64,000 nucleotides of DNA from positions 2,586,501 to 2,650,500 of the forward strand of contig NC_060107.1 of NCBI RefSeq assembly GCF_021155765.1. Reading direction: 5' to 3'. The position numbers and the translations under genes were made by a program. Positions 24,334 to 36,000 of the stretch are shown here, piece after piece (the stretch's first letter is position 1; the number at the start of each line of letters is the position of its first letter). The notes beneath the pieces were generated by a model, which saw only the letters and a list, made by a program, of their open reading frames with translations, was not told the DNA's origin and did no database searches. The stretch is from Diprion similis. Lineage: Eukaryota; Arthropoda; Insecta; Hymenoptera; Diprionidae.

Positions 24334-25046
24334 ATGGGCTTCGTTAGTATTTTTCTGTTCACCGTCATGGCGTTCGTCAACCTTCCAGGTGAGTCCGAAC
24401 CACCGTTTCACTTTACCGATCGAATTCCTGTTGATTTCAACTAGAAACTTCAAAGCTCAGCATGCCTGCGCAAGAATTATACTCTCAATGCATCGAATAA
24501 ATGCAGTATTGCGCAGCTGTGAACGAAATTTAATTCGCATCGTTCAGACCAAGATGAAGTGATTGGCTTCAGCTAAATCGAACGTCGATAAGCCTGAGCG
24601 AGGCAGCTTTTGGATTTGGTGCATCAGCACCATATCGTCCATTGAAAATTTCTTCGCTGTCTGTATGTTACGCACAAATTTTCAGGTATAAACTCTAAGA
24701 AAGAGCCGTGCCCCTCGACAATGTGCAGATATGATGGTGATTGCAATAATTATAGAGTGGGGTATGAATGTTCGTCAAAAAGATTCGCCTGCTGCCTCGA
24801 TCGTGAGTGATAAAAGTTCCTTCCTTCAGCCATCCATCGTATTAAATTATCTATTTGTGTCGATTAATTTTCATCTATTTATTATCTGTCAAAGCGACTC
24901 CAGAATCACGTCAGGTGGCCGCCTGCACAGACCAAGGCGGCACCTGCATGTTTATGGATGAATGCACCGAGACCCACAACGCGCGCACAGCCCTATTTGA
25001 TCTTTGTCCTGAAGAAGGTGACGTATGCTGCATGGTGGACGCGTGA
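24334..25046 (+). CDS. Locus D: secreted two-module six-cysteine peptide
   Basis: Three exons give a product of about 107 residues: 24334-24388 (signal MGFVSIFLFTVMAFVNLP, identical in DNA to locus B), 24686-24802 and 24895-25046. Module 1 is C-x4-C-x5-C-x8-C-x6-CC (CPSTMC to RFACC). Module 2 is C-x6-C-x5-C-x13-C-x6-CC (CTDQGGTC to GDVCC), acidic, ending four residues after the Cys pair. Introns are phase 1 with TTTTCAG and TCAAAG acceptors. Module 2 begins QVAACTDQGG as in locus B, so B and D are sister copies, but module 1 shares little beyond the cysteines and the INS start. Role unknown, as for B. Confidence 0.85.
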
Positions 25047-25400
25047 TCGATGCACGACATAAGAGGAGCGATGGATTGATCATTGGTTAAATTATGTTAT
25101 CAATGGATCTGCCAAGAACGTGTAGGAAAATAATCCGCCTCCATGCCTTTGATATACCGAAAATCCTTCGATGGTTTCGTAACACTTCTTATATTCCTGC
25201 TCTTACAAAGTGCTCTAATAAAATTGTGTGCACCATAAAGCTTATGGATGTTGTCTCTTTTCTACTCCCTTTTTTAACTGGTTAGCAAATTATCATCTGA
25301 AGTAATCAACGAGACGTTTCAATTCCCTGCAATATTTTTACGGGGGTAAGGAAATCCGGATGACAATTCGAAAGTTGGACTGAATTTTGCCGTAGATTTT
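25047..25400. repeat. 3' flank module shared with loci C and E
   Basis: From about 25093 to 25370 the sequence is the reverse complement of the C 3' flank (about 21190-21500) and is related to the A 3' flank (about 17080-17280). It includes a CTAACCAGTTAAA-like block and a GAAAATCCTTCGATGG block. Loci D and E run tail to tail over this short spacer. Confidence 0.6.
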
Positions 25401-25977
25401 TGCACAATCGTGAGGCAATCATGGTAATTGAATTGCTTTGGCGAATAATAAATGGATGAATATCGATCGACAGATGTAAATATTCTAATATGATGAAAGG
25501 TGGAAAGGAGGGAACCTTTATCACTCACCAACGCTGCAGCAGTAGTCGTTTTTGTTTTTGGAGCTGCGCAAAGATTTTCATGTCTGCAATGTTATTTGGG
25601 GCAAATTTTGTTCTGAGAGTTTATCCCTGAAAAATCGTGCATAATAAACAGAGAGCGAAGAAATTTTCGATTGACGTTGGTGCTGCTGTACCGAATCCAA
25701 AAGCTGCCTCACACCGGCTCATCGACGTTTGATTTAGCCGAAGTCAATCACTTCACCTTGGTCTGAACGGTGCCAATCAAATTCGGTTCACAGTCTGCGT
25801 AATACTGCATTTATTCGATGCCTCGAGATTGAAATTTTTGCGCAGGAATGCTGAGCTTTTAGGTTTCCAGTTGAAATCAACAGGAATTCGATCGGTGAAG
25901 TGAAACGGTGGTTCGGACTCACCTGGAAGGTTGACGAGCGCCATGATGGTGAACAGAAAAATATCAACGCAGCGCAA
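25401..25977 (-). pseudogene. Locus E: broken six-cysteine peptide gene
   Basis: All three exon positions can be seen on the minus strand but each is damaged. The exon 1 equivalent (25977-25923) keeps most of the signal-peptide frame and the GTGAGT donor, but the start codon is TTG where sisters have ATG. The exon 2 equivalent (25626-25529) has an in-frame TAA after the CPK start of module 1 and a deletion before the Cys pair. Of exon 3 only about 35 bases remain (25435-25401), equivalent to the TYNDC-like middle of locus C, followed by repeat-related flank. It is closest to locus C. No functional product is expected. Confidence 0.8.
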
Positions 25978-26558
25978 TTTGGCAAGCCATTACTCTTCGA
26001 GATTGTTCATTGGCTATTGACAAATGACGGCACTTTGCCGTGCAGCCACTATTATGTGTATAAACAATGGGTTCACACGCATGCACTTTATGGCCTGCAT
26101 GATCTGTATGTGTAAATACAATTCACTCATATTCTAATCATTGGAGATATCACCTGCGTTCAATTTGCCTGTGGAAAAGTACGATCGGTCTTCCCCGATG
26201 TATCGGCAAAGTGCCAGCGTTTAGCTGCGGATTGTAAAAGTTTCCGGAGTCGCAACAACGTCCGACGTTGGTAATAAGAATCGAATAGTACGATATTTGT
26301 ATTCCAGAATCGACCATGTATTACAAAAATACAGAGAGACACGAACTAGTTGAAACCAGAATTTTTTTACTCAAATTGTCACGCTCCAAACTGAGTAAGA
26401 TTAAACTCCACGGACATAAAAATTGTTGCGGAACCATCGCAGGATTTCATATCATAAATAAGGATGTAAATTTTTTCTTTCACATTCTAAACTCATTTAT
26501 TCAAAAAACACAATCGAACCGATGATCAATCCACATCTCCCGTCGTCTCGCGCATCCA
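25978..26558. other. Spacer between loci E and F
   Basis: No gene is seen. The part adjoining F (about 26400-26540) again carries the CGGAACCATCGNAGGATTT block found downstream of the other loci, so the 3' flank module was copied with the gene. Confidence 0.5.
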
Positions 26559-27597
26559 TCAGTGGATCAGGACGCAGCATACCTTGTTGTTAGGACATGG
26601 ACCAGGACGTTGTAGGCTTGGATTGCATTTCTTCATGCACTCTCCACCGTAGTGTCTGCATGCGGTCTCTTGATTTTTTTTCACTAAAATTGTATCGAGA
26701 AATAATCAGTGATCGAAAATCGATCCTCGCAAAAAGGAAAGAACTATCATCACTCACCAACGCTGCAACAGACTTGCTGTTTGTTCGGACATTCAGCCCC
26801 CTTCCAAAGAATGTCGCAGTTATCCTGTGACATGCAGTTTTCCGTCGGACAAGATTCACTCGCAGAGTTGCCTGAAAAAACGTGCGTGATTAGCGGTTCG
26901 GCGATAAAATTTGCAGCGATCGCTTATCTTATCAATTTTCGATTTAGCAGACGTCGAACACTTCACGTTTGTATGACCGACGCAGACTGACTTCGGTTCA
27001 CAGTGTGTGTGCATAATGCTAGTCTAAAATATCCGACACTGTTGATAGAAGTAGGACACTTTCTTCGTTTACCAGATATATATCAATCAGAACGTTTACA
27101 TACAATTCTCACTGAATAATGACACTCTGACTTCTCCAGTCTACCTCTTTATACATCTTTTTTCTTTATAGAACATTATTCTTCTAGAGCTTCCTATCTT
27201 TATAGATCATTCTTGCTCCTTCCTTATCCGCTGTTCCCTTATACATTTACCGACCGTCGTTCTACTCTATCCCTTCTTTACCTACCGATAAAATTGTCTT
27301 AGAAAACAGTTGAATTGATCTGATTTCAACAGACATCTCTATACAGATAGATCCCTTTTTTACCTACCGATAAAATTGTCTTAAAATTGTCTAAAATGAA
27401 GAGAAAAAAAAAAAAAAAACAGTTGAATTGCTCTGATTTCAACAGAGATGAAAATTTTGCGAAAGCATGCTGGGATCTTTAGGCTAACTCTTGAAATCAG
27501 TGGAAATTCGATCGGTGGAATGAAATCAGAGTTCGGACTCACCTGGGAGGTTGACGAGCGCCATTACGGTGAGCAGAAAAATGAAAACGGAACGCAT
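26559..27597 (-). CDS. Locus F: secreted two-module peptide, beta-defensin-like second module
   Basis: Three minus-strand exons give a 97-residue product: 27597-27543 (signal MRSVFIFLLTVMALVNLP), 26871-26758 and 26683-26559. Module 1 is C-x4-C-x5-C-x8-C-x6-CC (CPTENC to QQVCC). Module 2 is C-x6-C-x3-C-x9-C-x5-CC (CRHYGGEC to NKVCC), basic and with a GG before the second Cys, which closely follows the spacing of animal beta-defensins. Acceptors are TTTTCAG and ATTTTAG, donors GTGAGT, and phases 1. It is the most diverged member and has the longest first intron, which contains a local direct repeat (27281-27343 and 27362-27446). An antimicrobial role is plausible by analogy only. Confidence 0.85.
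27281..27446. repeat. Local direct repeat in intron 1 of locus F
   Basis: Two copies of a segment containing CTACCGATAAAATTGTCTTA and CAGTTGAATTG-TCTGATTTCAACAGA lie in tandem, the second interrupted by poly-A. Confidence 0.7.
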
Positions 27598-30500
27598 TTT
27601 GCAAGCGATTACTCTTCTAGATTGCTCGATCACTGTTTACGAATTAATGCCGCCACTTTCCAGTGCGGCCACTGTTATATGAAGAAGGTGTTCACACGCA
27701 CGCGATTCGACGCCTTCAACGTCTTTGTGTGTGGTTGGCTACACATTTGCATGCGGAAGCGTGGGCACGTACATTATACGTATAATAATAAGAAAGTTCG
27801 GGCGTGGGGACGAGCCAAGGAGGAACGAACTGCGATTCGCGATATCTTTGAGTCGCTTCCTCGAGTCCCGACTAATTGGCGCAATCCGGTCGCAACCAGT
27901 GATTGGTAATCCTGACATACGCGTCGGGAATGTCCCGGCGTTTATCTGCGGATTGCGAAATTCCCAGAGCTGCGACAACACCTTAAGAATTAGAGAACAA
28001 GATAAGAATTGAACGGTATGCGATATTTGCGTTGCAGAAATATGACAGGATTTTTTTTTTTTTACGCAACAACCAGGCTCTGATCTCACTCGAGATTAAG
28101 TTCTACCGTCACGTGCGTGTGGACAAAGAGAAAGAAGAAAATATGTCGAGTAAATTATTGTTCTGACTATAAAGCGAAGCTTTTGTAAGCGTATCCAATC
28201 GAGTATTGATTAATTAGAAGGTAATTCTTCGCAAGAAATCATTGACCGTCACTATTTTTCGTTTAATTTTGTTTTTCAGATGCACATTTTTCTTCCGAAT
28301 GATATTTTCTTTTCAAATATGTCGATTCTTAAGTCACGCGCCACGTGTTTGTAATTAGACAAGTGAATTTGAATTCCGAACTATAAATTCAGATTCGTGA
28401 TTAACGATTTAAAAGCCCGTGGATACTATGTTACGTGACAATATGACAAAGTTTTTTGTTTTATTTTGAACTATGTAGTACAATGTATCCGCTATTACAA
28501 ATTTTCGAAGTTTGAACTCCGATTCGTGTGAGAAATATGATATTGATCATTTTTCTTCGAGATCAATAAGGTGGAAATAATTTAAAAATATCTCTTCCAG
28601 GGCTTTTAATTCTCTTCACATTTTACGCATTAAATTCCAGGCATTTAACATTAAAGTAAACCTATAACACCGAAGGAGTTTTTTTTTTTTAGGGTAAAAA
28701 TACCGATACAGCAACCTGTGAAGTAATTAGAATGCTTTCTAGACAGTTGAAAGCGAAATTATCATCCATCGGGTTTTTGGAAATACATATATCCATACAA
28801 CATCCAACGGACATTGAAATCACTTTTGTACAGCGATAATATGTGTGCGATAAGGAATTGGAATGGCGTGTGACATGCACGGGTGTAATAATGTGTAACA
28901 TGTATGTACATATGAGGCAGTTCAGGTCACTTCGATCTACGTACACTCCGTGACCTCTCGGGTTTTGTCCGTAATTTTTTATATGATTCTCCTCACTTTG
29001 AAAAGCTCTAATTTTTTTTTTAGATTTTTTCGACACATTTCGAATTTTCTACAATTTTTCAAAACCATTTTATTGATTGACACAATTTAAAAATCTGGAA
29101 ACATTCTGAAAAATTATGTGTCAGGTATCAAAATATTCAAGCTTAGAACTGCAGTGGGAAGATTTTTCCTTCTCAGTGTCTTCAAGATTTTTCTGGTAGA
29201 AAAAAGTTGAAAAAAATTAGAAGCGAGAGTCGTTTTACTATATATCATTGCTGAAACATTTTCATATGTCATACCGGATTTTTGAAAATATTTAGATTTT
29301 TCCGGAACCATTTTACGATTTGCAATTTTTTTTTTATCAGTAAAATGAAGAGAAAAAAAAAAATTACTTGCGAAAAATCTGAAAAAATGTTCTACGATCT
29401 GGTGCGAAATATGAAAACGTTTCAACAACCATCCATAGTAAAACGACTTGCGCTTCTAATTGTTTTAAAGTTTTTTTGTCGGAAAAAGCTTGAAAACAAT
29501 GAGAAAGAAAAATCTCCCCACTTGGGCTATAAGCTTCAAAATTCTGATACCTGACACATGATGTTTCAAGACTTTTTCAGATTTTTAAATCGTCTCGATC
29601 AATAAGATGGTTTTAAAAAATTGTAGAAAATTCGAACCGGGCTGAAAAAAATGTAGAAAAAAAAAATGACTGCTCTTCAAAATGAGAACAATCATATAAA
29701 CGATCTGGACTGCCCCATATACCATTTTGCTTCATTCTCGCAAGTCGTATCATAAAACAAGTAAATCCACCGAAGCAAAGTGGTATGGTTATACTTATTT
29801 TCAGTTTCCAATGAGTAGCTGGTCGTTCTTTATTTATTCCGATGCCGTGTACTACGGCTCTTATCGAACTCCAACCAATGAAGAGAAGAGCCGGGCAGCC
29901 CCGAGCTGGTTGAAATGGTCAGGCCGGTTTTGCTATCTCCGACGAAGACGAGCTGCAATCGAAACGCCGCGAGCCATATCAGCTTCGTATTACAGGCATG
30001 TAACATACCCACATGCACAATATACATGCCATGGATTGCAGACCGAAAGGAAGTCGTAAGTTTTTGTCGACAGATATGCGTGTGCTTAATATGCTGTATT
30101 TCGAATGTTCTGAAAAATTTACCATTATTTATGCCAACGCATCGTGAACACGGTCGATTAGGGTCGACTCGGCTGCTATATTTTCGGGCGAAAACGTTTA
30201 TTCCATTTCTCATCAGGTACGTGTGTGACTAAGTATAGTCTGAACTACAGCCTGTCCTAGTTTTTCGGGTAATCTTCACTTCGATGGGGGTCAATTTTTT
30301 CCTTATACTTGCTAAAAGAAATCGGCTTCCAAGAAATTGCGAAAGTTGAACTGATTTCACGAATTTATCAGCCCCGATGAGTGGATCAAAGTTACAGGAA
30401 AAGAGTAGAAATATTTGAAGAAAATTAAACAACATTTCTGTAGCCAGGAACGGTGACTTGTAACTTTTTTTCGGTATGGAGTTCATTACAGATGTGGGAA

Positions 30501-32888
30501 TGGAAAGGGGTTGCTCATTTGCTCAAACAGAGTTACCTGATATTTTCATCAACGTTATATCTTTGCACTTTCGAAACAAATTAACCTCGTTTACACATAA
30601 TTTTTCAATAAAACCAAAAGCAGCTCAAAGTTCAGTATTTTACTTAGTCATGATGGAGACATGATTGATTTCTGTTATTATTTATACCCGAGTGTAAAGG
30701 ATCGTTCTGTGAATCAATCTTAATCCAAGATCTGAGTTTCTAACCGCTGTAAAGTGAAAAAATGTTCATACCGCAGCGCAAGACAACTCTAGGATGAATG
30801 AGATAATTCTAAAAAAAAAAAAACAAGAAATCAATTTTAGATTCAATGCAAATGGGTAAAATACTTTATAGACATAGATATGCGGAAAGTTTTAGGCAAT
30901 AAAGCTACTGTCTCAATGATGATCTTCGAAAGTTGTTAATTTGATTCCAATCAAGTCTTCGTCTACCAATAAAGTCCAATCTGTAGATGCGTTTCGTTTG
31001 ATGGCGTTCTTTTCTAATGGTCAATTCTGAACTTGTCCGGCTGTTTCAAAGGAACGATAATACAACTTTAGGTGAAACACAATTGATTTAATGATTCGAA
31101 ATAACGATACGTACTCTCGGCATTCCATCCATCAAAGGTATCAACTCGCGTCGTGGATAAATATGCATAAATTGTAATGCACAAATGTGACTTCGGGTCG
31201 TCGTCAGTCGGTTTCCGGTGTTCGTGAGTCCCGGGAAAAACGAATGTCCGGGGTCCGAGTAGCGACTCACGTTCGCTTTGTCTAATGGGACAATTTGCCC
31301 AATTTCATTTCGGCTAATGGACACGGGCACACAAACGAGTGTGGATAAAAGCTCGTGACCCAGCCTTCAGGTTTTCTCCCCTCAGTCAAACGTGTCCCTT
31401 CCGTTGACCAGCACTCACTTACATTTCGCACACACATACCGGTTCACCTATGCAGAGGTGGAATATTACCGATTGGAGGGACAATTTGTCTCAAAGACGA
31501 ATTGCGCCGTGACGTAGCCTGGCATTATAGCCTGGAAAAAAAAATCGAGTTTCTCTCATTGAATTATTTGGATTTTCGTGCAGGGAAATCGCTTCCTGAT
31601 ATCCTCGCAAAACGGCTACATTATAACGATATCATTTTCGGCTGTACATTTATTTTCGCGTCAACTTTTACACTCTCGTCAATTATTGTTCCGTCGGAAA
31701 TTGTTGGGGACCTTTTTTTTTTTTTAATAATTTTACTCCGTCGTTGGGAATAATTGGAATCGATTTCACCGATTCTAGTCGAAGGTAATTGCGAACGAAA
31801 CCTTTGATGGATTAGGTGGATTTGAAAACGTACTTGTACAATTTTCAGTCCGTTGTTTAACGCATTGAATTCGTGGGAATTCATAGCAGAGCGAGAAACG
31901 AAGATTGCGGATTTGAATAATACGTCACAATTCGGAAAGACCTGAGTGATATTGCGAATAATTGGAACGCAGCTTTTGACTTTAAATTTTGTACCGCTGC
32001 GGCTCTTGATAGAATGAATTACGAGAAGCGAGAGCAAAAAATGTAATCCCGAGTGTAATAGAGTACCGATACCGAAAACTTCCCTCAATTTTAACTATGG
32101 AAATTGTTTATTAGTTTTGTAAATTAAAACGGTGTTTCTCATGTAGACGCATTATATATAATGTAAAGTATACGCTATAATATACAAGTTCGTAGATTAG
32201 TTAGTTTTTAGATTCTACAGAATTTTACATTAAACATTATACAATATAATACGATGAAATTATTCATATAATATACCTATGTTCTTATATCGCGATTTAT
32301 ATTTTAATAACTCTAAAGTTAAGGATCTGTACAGTATGTAATTAATCAATCGTTAACATTACTCACGGCATTCGGTGTATAAACGTAATACTTATCATCC
32401 GGGAAACAGTGAAAAGTTTATCGTTGGAACAATTAATATTCCACGTCAATTATTCTTTCGTCAGATTATTTTCATCGCCACCGTTTATCAGTTTTCTCCG
32501 ATTGTTGTTGTTTTATCGTGAAAAATTTACATCAGCTACGTCGAAGTAAGTAAATTATTTTTTTTGTCAACGGAAATCGCATCAGTTACAACGTAGTGTC
32601 ATAAACATATCGTACATAATCGAATATACATCATTATATTCTTTTTATATTTATATATATATATTTATATTATATGTCTAAGGATTGTCACAAGCTGACA
32701 ATTAATTATTCATCATTTATACGCGCTAGGAAGAAGTGTCATGAAGAATTTCGGCCGAGAGAGTCTGACTGCCCTAATCTCATCTCAGGAAATAGCGCGA
32801 TATATTAAACGACACGTTGACGCATGGAGGAGATCGATTTCCCAGCGCTCTTCGTCAATTATCACAGTCAAGCACGACGATTTACGTT
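27598..32888. other. Intergenic DNA between the peptide cluster and Ddr
   Basis: No coding exon was recognised. Open frames at about 29.7-30.2 kb and 31.4-31.8 kb show no domain or splice context. The Ddr 3' untranslated region should occupy the right end, downstream of the stop at 32889; I did not fix its polyadenylation site. A fold-back element lies at 28913-29717. Confidence 0.5.
28913..29717. mobile_element. Fold-back (MITE-like) element
   Basis: An approximately 805-base imperfect palindrome with TA at both borders (28911-28912, 29718-29719). Ends read TGAGGCAGTTCAGGTC and, inverted, TGGGGCAGTCCAGATC. The arms pair over most of the length (TTCGAATTTTCTAC and TGTGTCAGGTATCA are found in both). 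The open frames inside are products of the palindrome, not genes. Confidence 0.75.
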
Positions 32889-33035
32889 CTACGCTGGGAT
32901 GTAGTCGCCATTAATGGTGACCAGGAACCCGCAGATCTCCTTGAAACTCGGTCGTACAGTTTCCTCGCGTTTCCAGCAGGAGCACATCAGCTTGTAAACA
33001 TTTTCTGGGCACATAGTTGGTTTCGGCAGTAAAAC
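32889..33035 (-). CDS. Ddr: Ddr exon 15 (kinase C-terminus, stop)
   Basis: The acceptor is CTACAG. It encodes kinase helices H and I ([24 protein letters not shown]) and ends GDYIPA then TAG. Confidence 0.92.
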   Translation of the reverse strand, partial: VLLPKPTMCPENVYKLMCSCWKREETVRPSFKEICGFLVTINGDYIPA

Positions 33036-36000
33036 CTGTAGCGCAAAAGAAAAGTGTATGGATAAACGAATATTCTGGGAAAAAAACTAAAGACTATCGA
33101 ATAAGACTTTAGGTAATCCTCACCTGCAGCTCTCCCCCGTAATACATTAGCTCGGCGTTCTGGATGACCTGTTCGTTGCTGAGATGCTGGAAGGGTTTTT
33201 CCCGGGCGAGGCTCATCACCTCCCAAAGTGTAACGGCGAAGGACCAAACGCTGCTGGCGCAGGTGTATCTGTCCTGTAAAAAGACGTAAAAAGGCACGAG
33301 GAGTCAAAACGACGGAAATCCGAAACACGGATGAACGAATGAATTAATGAACGAATAGAGAGGTTGACACTCACCAATAACACGCTCTCCCATGGCAGCC
33401 ATCTGATTGGCGCCGGAGGCCTTCCACCGATGTCACAATAGTCCTTCTTATATAGATCGCTGCACATCGCGATGTCGGTCACTTTTACGGCGTAAGAACG
33501 TCCCAGGAGACAATTGCGAGCTGCCAAATCCTTGTGCACGAGATTCCTCGACTCGAGGTACCTCATCCCGGACGCTATTTGCGCGCCCATGTAGAGTAGG
33601 CAGCTCTGGCTGTGGGATATCGGTGATCAGAGTTACGAAAATCGAAGTTACAGGCAAATCTCGTTTTTCATCGCCGGCAATTAGGCAACCGTAGTTACAT
33701 CTGAGGTCTGTTTCCCTGTTATAAGTGTATCTTTGGTTGCCTATCCGTCGGCGTTGAACGGCGAGTTTCGTCAGAAATAAGTTCGTCGTTTGAGTTAAAT
33801 TGTCACTGACTCCCTCTTACTGACTGAGGTACTTCATCCCCGACGCTATTTGCGTTTTGGAAGTCGGTGATCAGGGTTAGGAAAATCGGAGTTACCAGAG
33901 AATTTCGCTGCTCGACGCCGGCAGTTAAGCAACCGTAGTTACGTTTGACGTCTGTATTTCCGCCTTGATACAGGCAGACAGGCAACTGAAGTTACATTTG
34001 AGGTCTGTCTTCCTGTCATGAAGTTAATTACGGTTGTCTATTCGCCGGCGTTGGGTGGTGAGATTCGTCGGAAATAAGTTCCAGACATTTTTCTCGCACA
34101 AATCGTACACTGATTCCCGATCGGTCGTATTTCCACGAACCTGAGAGCCTTCAGACTGCAACTAGTCCTCGTTGTACCGGTCAAAGGAACGCTGTACTGC
34201 AGATAATGAGCGAGGTCTCCCAGTTCCGTATATTCCATGATGGTCCAAGGAGCGGGGTCGCCGGCACAGACGCCGAAGACGCGGGCCAGGTTCGGGTCGA
34301 TGAGGTTTGAGAGAAACCTAACCTCCCGAAGGGCTTCGTCACCGTCGATCGGTGGCACCCGGGCAACAACCAGTTTTCCGACGCCGGTAAGAACGGCGCC
34401 GAGTCCAACCGTCTCGCAGATGATGACCTGCATGGATTTGAAGGCGGGTGAGGAACGGTGTCGTGCAGGAAGTCAGGGCGGGCGGAAAGAACTCGGTTGT
34501 AAAATTGACGATCGATTATATTAGGAGGATAATTATTCCTCGAAGGTAGGGGGAAAACTAATCAGGAAGTATGCATCATCAGGATAGAATTGGGGCGTCG
34601 AGATTAAGTGGGTAATTGGACGTCGTTAAGGGAAGCTCGCGAGATTGTTGAGATTATTGAATTTGCCCCGTACGAGTGGAGGGGAAGGGGGGGGGGGGGG
34701 GCTGCATATCGACTAGTTACGACAATCATTAGCCTCGTTGTAAACTCACCTCTCCGATGTGGCCCGAACCGAGTTTCTCAGCAACGCGGAGACACTGTCT
34801 CGGTATTTCCGTCGGTTCTGTTTCTTTGCATTTGTAGGGCCTGCTCATACTCGGTGCGATGTTCCAGCAGACGACGGGGGCCGGTATCTGATGTGAAGTT
34901 GAACAAAAAGGGAACTTTCAAACTTTCTTACAGTGCCAACTGAGCAAGTTTCTACACCAGGTACAACCGAAGAAGCACAAATGTAGTACCAGTTGCACGC
35001 ATACTGAAAGGACTGTAAGGTGACTTGGAAGTTCGGAAAGCGAAGCGCGGTTAACTGTCGGGCAAACTAGAACCGCATCTCCACTAAGCAGTTAGCAAAC
35101 TTGCCACTCAATTTCCAACCGTCATAAACATGAGGTACAGGTATATGATACGCATATGATACGACGAGGGCGGACGGTTTTAACGCTGTCGTGGAGGCAC
35201 CGCGGAGGTGTCGGCTAATTAACGAGACGTCAACTTCCATTATTTTAATACTATAACGTGGGGCCCGAGACTGTGTGCTGCGGGTTCGTTCCAGCCGACC
35301 AGACGTGAGCAGACTTCGGAGGATTTATGGCTGTCTGCACCTCGCACAACGCCACCCGATTCATTAACGAACCGCAACGAGACGGAATTCAAGATCTCGA
35401 GTTCGGGGGGAGCGGCAGGGGGGGGGGGGCAAAGCGCCTCATTCCTCCGCCCCTGTGGCAGCCCGCCCGCGCTCTCTTATCGCGTTCACAGTGCGCAGTG
35501 ATAATTAGTGGCAGTCTTACACGAACCTTGTGTTTCTCCTTGGGGGCGGTATGCCATCGTTTAGAATGCCAGAGGTCAAGGTCCCTCTGGGGAGAGGCTG
35601 ACGATACTACAGGAGCGTTTGTCCCCCTAGAACCGGACTGCAGCGTTCTGTAATTGTGCGAATGTTTCGAGCCGGATTTACCCTGATGCGAAGTGGGCGA
35701 GGCGTAGCTGCACCCCGACGAACCCTTCACTACCAAATCCGTCTTTACTCCACCTCGTGGTTTACTCTCGTACGCGTCGGACGAACCTCCGATATCCTCG
35801 TCCTCGATGTCTTCAAAGTCCTTTACTGCGTCCAGAGACACTGTTAATAGAATAAAAAATGTTTTTGTTTTCCTCCAATTTCGTATAGAAATTTTCTTTC
35901 GTTGCGCCTCACGGTACGCAGCCTGCTTCGCAGTGTTGCAATTTGAGTGGCTTGAACTCAGGCGCGTTAATTCGCTGCCAGTATCGTGTTTTGTGGAACA

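Noticed and set aside
29114-29554. Overlapping frames on both strands
   Set aside because: They are mirror products of the 28913-29717 palindrome.
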